NCBI RefSeq assembly: GCF_043555885.1
Contig: NZ_JBIGHX010000012.1
Location: forward strand, 1-64,000
Direction of reading: 5' to 3'
Length of the DNA: 64,000 bases
From: Pelomonas lactea
GTDB taxonomy: Bacteria; Pseudomonadota; Gammaproteobacteria; Burkholderiales; Burkholderiaceae_C
The notes beneath the pieces are model-generated. The model ran no database searches. It was given only the letters and a program-made list of their open reading frames with translations, and was not told where the DNA came from. The translations under genes and the position numbers were made by a program. Of this stretch, positions 58,669 to 64,000 are shown in pieces; position 1 is the stretch's first letter, and every line of letters starts with the position of its first letter.

Positions 58669-61061
58669 CAGCGTTCCTCGATGACGAGTTGTTCGCCGCT
58701 GCGGCGCAGGTGCAGCGTCAGGAAGCGCAGCGGCCGCGACGGCGCCACCTGGATCAGCAGGCTGCATTCGCCGCGCTCGATCTCACGCGCGGCGTCGGCG
58801 CCGGCCGCCGTCTTCAGCAGGTAGGACGACTTGGCGTCCACGCCGCGGAAGGCGCCGCGCTGCATCAGGCGGTGCAGCAGCGCGTCGAAACTGCGCTCCA
58901 GGCCGCGGCGCAGCGTCAGGTCGTTGGGCTCGAAGACGAAGCGCTGGCCCTCGCGGCGGCACAGCCGGCGCAGCAGGATGAAGAGGCGGCGCACGCCGAG
59001 GGCGCTCCAGTCGGCGTCCGGCGACAGCGTCTGGCTACGCACCGCGGCGATGCCGTCGGCACGCAGCGCCAGCGGGTTCAGCCCCAGCGCTTCCAGCACC
59101 TCGGCGCCCTGCACTTCGCCCGACAGCGCCAGCGCGGCCGGCAGCGGGTCGGCCCCCGGCGCACCCCAGGCGCCATGCTGGCGGCTGCGCCGGGCCAGCA
59201 GGCCCATCAGCGCGCCACCGGGCGGGTGGCTGCGCAGGCGGTCATCGGCGTCGCGCTGCAGCAGCCAGGGGTGGTGAATGGCCGCGAAGCTGGCGGCGCT
59301 GGCCGCCTGCGTGGTGTCCACCAGGGCCGCCTCGCGGCGCAGCTCATCGACATGGGCGGCGATGGCCGGCTGCCCCCAGCGCTGCGGCACGGCCAGCAGC
59401 GCGAAGTGCTCGCGCGACGCGGCGCACAGCGCCAGCAGCGCCGTGTTGACGGGCGTTGCGGCGTCCACGGCCGGATCGGCGGGCGTGCCCTGGCGGGTGC
59501 GCCAGGCGGTGGCCTGCACGTCCAGTTCCACGGCCTCGCTCCAGCAGCCCGTCAGGCCGGCGCGGTGCGACCGGGCCCGCAGCCACCAGGTGCCGGCCGC
59601 CAGGCGCAGCTCGACGTCCTGCGCCGGCGCGGCCTGCACCAGGCGGATCGCATCCGAGAAGTCCGGCTGGCCGGCACGCTGCACCTCCAGCAGCTGCACG
59701 GCGCCGTGGTCCTCGCCATCCGCACGCAGGCGCAGGTGGAAGGCCTCGTCGGCGGCCAGCACGGCGGGCAGCGTGACGGTAGCCGGGTTGAACGAGAAGC
59801 GCGGTGGCTGCGGTGGCACGGGCGGCGGCGGCGCGCAGTCGTCGAACGTCGTGGGGGGACAGGTGCAGGCCGGGTCGGGCGTCGTCGTGACGAGCACGTC
59901 GCGCACCGGCGGCAGGCCGGTGCGCCGCCAGCCGGGGTGGACGGCATCGGGCACCAGCACCCAGCTGGCCTCGTCGGCGCAGGCGTCGTCGCGGCCCAGC
60001 GCGCCGTGCAGGCCCTTCAGCCGCCGCGGCTGGCTGCCGAAGAAGCGCACCTCGTCTGCCCAATCCATGAGCGCGCGGCCGCGCAGGCCGGGCGTCCAGG
60101 CCGGGTCGACGAAGAGCTGCGGGCCGAATGCATCCAGCCCCATGCGAACAAGCGCATCGCGGCCGTCCGGGCGGGCCGGCGCCCAGTGCGCGAACTCGCC
60201 GCCCAGGCCCAGCGGCAGCAGCATCCAGCTGCCGGCCGGCGGGCCGGCGGCCACCCCGGCGAGCGGCCAACCGCCCAGGTCCAGGCCGGCGTCGTAGCGC
60301 GCATCAACATCGGGCCGCCACCACGGCAGCTGCGCGGCGCCGGGCGCCAGGCCGCAGCCGTCCAGCGTCTGCGTGGGCTGGCCGGGCTCGCGCAACGCGA
60401 GGTCCAGCTGCACCCGCTCGATGAGCCAGCTGGCGGGGGCGATGGGCTCGTCCGGCGCCAGCGGCTCGCGGCCAGGTGGCAGCTCGGGCACCAGCCATTG
60501 CTGCGCCATCGACGGTTGCAGCACCGCCGCCGCCGACACGCGCCGCCACGCGACCACGCCCGGGTCGTCGGGCCGCTGCGCGCGCAGCAGGTCGCCGGGC
60601 CGCAGCGGGTCGCCCTCGTGCAGCGCCTGGCTGCGCACGCGGGCCGACAGCGCGAGGCGGTCCGCCCAGGTGCCGGGGCTGTCGGCGCGCAGCATCACGT
60701 CGGTCAGCTGCCACTGGGCGCCGGCACGGCGCGCCAGCCGCAGGCCCGGCACGGTGAACTGCACCGCGGACGCCGATGCCGCCGCGACACGGATGACGTG
60801 GCAGCGCCGGCCACCGCCCGCGAAGAACCCAGCCACGGCCGCCGGCAGGTGGGCCACCAGGCGCTCGGTCGCCTCGTCGCCCGCTCGCACCAGGTCCACC
60901 TCGCCGCCGAACACCGCGCCGTAGGCCGTTGCGCTGTCCAGCGCCACGGGCCGGTGCAGCGGCCCGCGCGCCGCGAAGCCGACGAACACCGGCACGTCCA
61001 TCACCGGCATGCCGTCGCCGCCGGGCGGGGTGTCATCGACGATGCGAACGCCTACGGCCAT
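58668..61061 (-). CDS. eCIS tail sheath protein 2, with inserted Ig/FnIII-like domain
   Basis: 797 residues. The N-terminus (VFVGFAARGPLHRPVALDSA) and the C-terminal sheath domain (LGVRRLFILLRRLCRREGQR, FVFEPNDLTLRRGLERSFDA) match contractile sheath proteins. Residues about 405-515 are extra: a Cys/Pro linker (CTCPPTTFDDCAPPPP) leads into strands RFSFNPATVTLPAV and WWLRARSHRAGLTGCWSEAV, like an Ig or fibronectin III domain. Such an insert would stick out from the sheath surface. It lies 8 bp after the tube gene. Confidence 0.85.
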   Translation of the reverse strand: MAVGVRIVDDTPPGGDGMPVMDVPVFVGFAARGPLHRPVALDSATAYGAVFGGEVDLVRAGDEATERLVAHLPAAVAGFFAGGGRRCHVIRVAAASASAVQFTVPGLRLARRAGAQWQLTDVMLRADSPGTWADRLALSARVRSQALHEGDPLRPGDLLRAQRPDDPGVVAWRRVSAAAVLQPSMAQQWLVPELPPGREPLAPDEPIAPASWLIERVQLDLALREPGQPTQTLDGCGLAPGAAQLPWWRPDVDARYDAGLDLGGWPLAGVAAGPPAGSWMLLPLGLGGEFAHWAPARPDGRDALVRMGLDAFGPQLFVDPAWTPGLRGRALMDWADEVRFFGSQPRRLKGLHGALGRDDACADEASWVLVPDAVHPGWRRTGLPPVRDVLVTTTPDPACTCPPTTFDDCAPPPPVPPQPPRFSFNPATVTLPAVLAADEAFHLRLRADGEDHGAVQLLEVQRAGQPDFSDAIRLVQAAPAQDVELRLAAGTWWLRARSHRAGLTGCWSEAVELDVQATAWRTRQGTPADPAVDAATPVNTALLALCAASREHFALLAVPQRWGQPAIAAHVDELRREAALVDTTQAASAASFAAIHHPWLLQRDADDRLRSHPPGGALMGLLARRSRQHGAWGAPGADPLPAALALSGEVQGAEVLEALGLNPLALRADGIAAVRSQTLSPDADWSALGVRRLFILLRRLCRREGQRFVFEPNDLTLRRGLERSFDALLHRLMQRGAFRGVDAKSSYLLKTAAGADAAREIERGECSLLIQVAPSRPLRFLTLHLRRSGEQLVIEER

Positions 61062-61069
61062 GCCTCACC

Positions 61070-61522
61070 TCATGCCATCTCGAGGCGTTCGTAGGACAGC
61101 GTCAGCTCTTCCATCGCCACGTCCGTGCCCTTCGCGTTGAAGGGGCCGGACACGTGCTTCATGATGCGGGCGTTGATGAGCCGCCAGGTCTGCACGGTCT
61201 GCGTGCGGTCCTCGCTCTTCAACTCGACGGTGACGGTGCGCAGGCCGGAGTTGGCGCCGTTGCGCACGTCGTCCAGCCATTTGTAGAGGTCCAGCGAGCC
61301 GATGACGCCGCGCTTCATCGTCACGTCGGTGGCCTTGTTCAGGCCCGCCGTCTTGATGACGTTGTTGAACGCGTAGTTGCCCGGGCGGTACTCGGTGATG
61401 GTGACTTCCATGCCGATGCCGCTGATCTCCTGGAAGCCGGCCTGGGGCGTGTTGGTCACCCCGTCGCCGAGGTTGACGTGGAAGTTGAACTGGACGTAGG
61501 GGCGATCACGAACGACGGCCAT
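61070..61522 (-). CDS. eCIS major tail tube protein (Afp1-like)
   Basis: 150 residues. It begins MAVVRDRPYVQFNFHVNLGD and has GFQEISGIGMEVTITEYRPG, TDVTMKRGVIGSLDLYKWLD and the C-terminal AMEELTLSYERLEMA, the usual tube pattern. It polymerises into the inner tube that carries cargo. It lies 14 bp after the main sheath gene, with GGAG ahead of the ATG. Confidence 0.95.
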   Translation of the reverse strand: MAVVRDRPYVQFNFHVNLGDGVTNTPQAGFQEISGIGMEVTITEYRPGNYAFNNVIKTAGLNKATDVTMKRGVIGSLDLYKWLDDVRNGANSGLRTVTVELKSEDRTQTVQTWRLINARIMKHVSGPFNAKGTDVAMEELTLSYERLEMA

Positions 61523-61536
61523 GGTGGTCTCCTAGC

Positions 61537-63588
61537 TCAGGACTTTTGGTCGGCCGTCCACTGGCCAATGCGGAAGATGACGAACTCGGCGGGCCGCAGC
61601 GGCGCCACGCCCACCAGGCACACGAGGCGCCCGTTGTCGAGGTCGTTCTGCGTCATCGTGGAGCGGTCGCAGCGCACGAAGAAGGCCTTTTCGGGCTTGT
61701 CGCCCAGCAGCGCGCCGTTGGCCCACTCGTTGACGAGGAAGTCGCGCACCGTGGCGCGCACGTTGGCCCACAGCGCCTCCCCGTTGGGCTCGAACACGGC
61801 CCACTGCGTGCCCTTGTCGATGGAGCGCTCCAGGTAGGCGAAGTAGCGCCGCAGGTTGACGTACTTCCACTCGGGATCGGAGCTGATGGTGCGCGCGCCC
61901 CAGAGCCGGTTGCCGCGGCCTTCGAAGAATCGGAAGCAGTTGATGCCCTCGGGGTTGAGCACTTCCTGCTGCGCCGTGTTGATGGGCGTCTCGAAGCCGA
62001 TGGCGCCACGCACCACCTCATTGGCCGGTGCCTTGTAGACGGCGCGTTCGGTGTCGTTGCGGGCGTAGATGCCCGCGACGAAGCCCGACGGCGGCAGGTT
62101 CAGCGGCTGGCGGGTGACCGGGTCGAACACCGTCACCCAGGGGTAGTAGAGCGCGGCGTACTTGCTGTCCAGCTTGGCCTTGAGCTTGCGCACGTCGGCG
62201 ATCTTCTGGCCCTCGTGCGAGTCCAGCACGGCGATGCGGTAGCGCATCTTCTCGGCGTGCGCGATCAGCAGGTTGGTGATGGCCGCCACGTCCTCGGGCC
62301 GCGAGCTGGCGCGCCACGTGGAGCCGGGTGCGGCGACGATGGAGATGTCCTCCAGCGACTCGAACTGCTTGAAGCCGGTGGTGTAGTCCTGCGTCGGGTC
62401 GGCGCGGCCCTCGTACTCGGTGCGGCCGGGCAGCAGGCCGTCGTTGCCGCCGGCCAGCCAGGCGGTGGCGGTCAGCCCACGCTCGAACTTCTTGCGCAGT
62501 GCGGCCAGCTCGGTCTGCGCGGCGTCGTCCCATTCGATCTGCGTGATCTTCAGGTCCAGCCCGGTGCTCAGCGCATCCAGCGCCTTCAGCAGGTCGCTGC
62601 CGTTGTCGATGAGGTTGGTGGCCGGCGCGCTGCCGTTGAGCAGCACGATGGGCAGGCCCGCGCTGCCGGGGCCGCTGACACTGAAGAGGTCGAACAGCCC
62701 GTCGGGCACGCCGGCGGTCTTGTGCGCCGGCTCCAGCGGCAGGCCGCTCCAGGCGCCCAGCGACTGCCCCTCGGCCGTCAGCACCTCCAGGCTCAGGCCC
62801 ACGGGGCGGATGGAGTCACCGGTGCCAGGCGTCAGCGTCAGCGCGAAGTCGGCCAGCGAGAACGTCGTCGTGCCGCCCGGCACGCCGGCCGGCGCCACGC
62901 CGGCGGTGAAGCTCCACACGCCCGACACACTCTTGCGTGCGACGTACAGCGGCAGGTCGGCGATGGCGCGCACGGCGGCCGGCGGGTTGGGCCCGCCGGC
63001 CGGCGCGTTCAGCGCGGCGGCGGCGGTGGAGATCCAGACGACGTCGCCGTCGGCCAGGTTGGCTAGCGTGGGCGTCAGCGTGGGGCCGCCGCCGGGGTCG
63101 GGCAAGGCGCCCAGCACGTTGGCGCCCAGCTTCACGGTGAAGCGCACCTGCAGGTTGCCGAAGGCGCCGGGGTAGCGGGCGACGATGCGGAACTGGTCGC
63201 TCGTGCCCACGAGCAGCCGGCCGTGGCCGTCGGCATACGGCGCGGCGCCGAAGGTGGCGGCCAGGTCGGTGGGGTAGGCGCCGCTGCGCGGGCGGAACAC
63301 GCGGCTCACGTACAGCCGCTTGCCGCCCTCCTCGAAGAAGCTGCGCGCGGCCTGCCACAGGTAGTTGGTGGCGGTGGTGCTGCCGTCGTTGCCGAAGCCC
63401 AGCAGGTTGCCGTCGCCATGGCGGCGCTCGAACTCCGTCAGGCTGGTGAGGATGTCGGGCTCCTCCGTCACCGGGCCGTAGCGGCAGGGGCCGATGAAGC
63501 CCGTCGTCGTGGTGCTGACGCCTTCGATGGACTTCGATCGGAAGGACACCTCCTCGACGAACACACCGGGCGCAAGATATTCGGGCAT
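61537..63588 (-). CDS. eCIS major tail sheath protein
   Basis: 683 residues. The N-terminus MPEYLAPGVFVEEVSFRSKS and GVSTTTTGFIGPCRYGPVTE is the eCIS sheath signature. The C-terminal sheath domain has AALYYPWVTVFDPVTRQPLN, GFVAGIYARNDTERAVYKAP, NRLWGARTISSDPEWKYVNL and FLVNEWANGALLG. A beta-rich insertion (about 130-330) is of the kind seen in long sheath variants. It contracts to drive the tube through the target envelope. GGAG lies ahead of the ATG. Confidence 0.96.
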   Translation of the reverse strand: MPEYLAPGVFVEEVSFRSKSIEGVSTTTTGFIGPCRYGPVTEEPDILTSLTEFERRHGDGNLLGFGNDGSTTATNYLWQAARSFFEEGGKRLYVSRVFRPRSGAYPTDLAATFGAAPYADGHGRLLVGTSDQFRIVARYPGAFGNLQVRFTVKLGANVLGALPDPGGGPTLTPTLANLADGDVVWISTAAAALNAPAGGPNPPAAVRAIADLPLYVARKSVSGVWSFTAGVAPAGVPGGTTTFSLADFALTLTPGTGDSIRPVGLSLEVLTAEGQSLGAWSGLPLEPAHKTAGVPDGLFDLFSVSGPGSAGLPIVLLNGSAPATNLIDNGSDLLKALDALSTGLDLKITQIEWDDAAQTELAALRKKFERGLTATAWLAGGNDGLLPGRTEYEGRADPTQDYTTGFKQFESLEDISIVAAPGSTWRASSRPEDVAAITNLLIAHAEKMRYRIAVLDSHEGQKIADVRKLKAKLDSKYAALYYPWVTVFDPVTRQPLNLPPSGFVAGIYARNDTERAVYKAPANEVVRGAIGFETPINTAQQEVLNPEGINCFRFFEGRGNRLWGARTISSDPEWKYVNLRRYFAYLERSIDKGTQWAVFEPNGEALWANVRATVRDFLVNEWANGALLGDKPEKAFFVRCDRSTMTQNDLDNGRLVCLVGVAPLRPAEFVIFRIGQWTADQKS

Positions 63589-63613
63589 GACGGTCTCCTT
63601 CGTGGGACGGGGC

Positions 63614-64000
63614 TTAGATCGGCACCAGCCGCAGCTCGCGCTGGGCGGGGGGCAGGCCGAGGGAGGCGAGGATCAGCGGCTCGCCGGTGATGAAGGCTGG
63701 GGGCGCGTAGGCCGTTGCGGCGCCCACGTCGGCCAGCGCGCTCACCTCGGGCTGGGCCGCGAAGGCCAGCACGTCGGGCGCGGCCAGCGCGGCGGACGCT
63801 GCGGCCAGCGCGCGATCGGCAAACACGCGCAGCTGCGCGGCCGGGCCGGGTGGCGAGCCGGGGCGGTCGGGCCGCGGCCGTGGCAGGTGCAGCGCCAGCC
63901 GGCCGTCGGCATCGGTGGCGCCGTCGACAACGCGGCCGTCGCCGGTGAGATAACTCACGCGCGCCCAGGCGGCCGGGGCGCCGTCCAGCTGCCAGGCCAG
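63614..64000 (-). CDS. C-terminal part of a Pvc16/DUF4255-like eCIS protein
   Basis: The reading frame enters from the right edge; 128 codons are visible. The segment has an Ig-like stretch (WARVSYLTGDG, DADGRLALHLPRP) and a final helix-strand element (FITGEPLILASLGLPPAQRE). In eCIS operons the gene directly before the sheath usually encodes a DUF4255 (Pvc16/Afp16-like) terminator protein with this kind of tail. The family call rests mainly on position, since the N-terminal domain is outside the window. Confidence 0.55.
   Translation of the reverse strand: MAWQLDGAPAAWARVSYLTGDGRVVDGATDADGRLALHLPRPRPDRPGSPPGPAAQLRVFADRALAAASAALAAPDVLAFAAQPEVSALADVGAATAYAPPAFITGEPLILASLGLPPAQRELRLVPI

Noticed and set aside
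36037..64000. Reading the contractile cluster as a type VI secretion system or a prophage.
   Set aside because: There are no TssJLM, TssBC or ClpV genes and no capsid, terminase, lysis or integrase genes; the sheaths are single large proteins and a non-ClpV AAA+ ATPase is present, as in eCIS.

Overview
The window is GC-rich DNA from a betaproteobacterium of the order Burkholderiales. The evidence is the PEP-CTERM/exosortase A (XrtA) locus with its dedicated export genes, the pepA-holC / lptF-lptG divergent block, and a CysB-type regulator and FimV typical of that order. A lineage near Roseateles, Mitsuaria or Rubrivivax would fit, but this is inferred from gene content and from the style of the intergenic repeats, not shown by any marker gene. 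No rRNA, tRNA, CRISPR array, integrase or prophage head gene was seen.

Region 1 (1-23196, all minus strand) is an exopolysaccharide and protein-sorting locus. It reads from a polyprenyl-phosphate sugar transferase through prsK-prsR-prsT and a PilZ-linked acyltransferase, to a PEP-CTERM protein, a methyltransferase/E1-like enzyme pair, and then the export and processing operon: Wza-like exporter, Wzz-like chain-length protein, tyrosine autokinase, outer-membrane protein, ATPase, deacetylase, FemAB protein, glycosyltransferase and xrtA. It ends in a truncated nucleotide-sugar dehydrogenase. The sugar transferase would start a lipid-linked glycan, the Wzz/kinase/Wza set would polymerise and export it, and XrtA would process PEP-CTERM proteins for release into the same matrix. 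A -24/-12 promoter in front of the PEP-CTERM gene fits control by the sigma54 activator PrsR encoded 4.5 kb away.

Region 2 (23784-36032) is mostly chromosomal housekeeping: a branched-chain amino acid binding protein, holC, pepA, divergent lptFG, a CbiX-type chelatase, a CysB-type LysR regulator, fimV, a Crp/Fnr regulator, an APH-like kinase, a hypothetical protein and a glutathione transferase.

Region 3 (36037-64000, all minus strand, continuing past the right edge) is an extracellular contractile injection system (eCIS, Afp/PVC-like). In transcription order it carries a probable Pvc16-like end protein (partial), sheath, tube, second sheath with an inserted domain, second tube-like protein, LysM-type tube/baseplate protein, a 59-residue DUF5908-like protein, hub, spike, a 679-residue protein with a C-terminal membrane segment, gp25, baseplate J, a gpI-like protein with a propeller-like front half, two fibre-type proteins, a proline-rich protein, an AAA+ ATPase, and a 1124-residue protein that is the best cargo candidate. 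There is no prophage or type VI secretion hardware.

Two kinds of structured non-coding DNA stand out. An element of about 80 bp abuts the start codons of at least four unrelated genes and ends in GCGCTGA. A pair of inverted repeats of about 245 bp sits inside the eCIS operon between the 679-residue protein and gp25.
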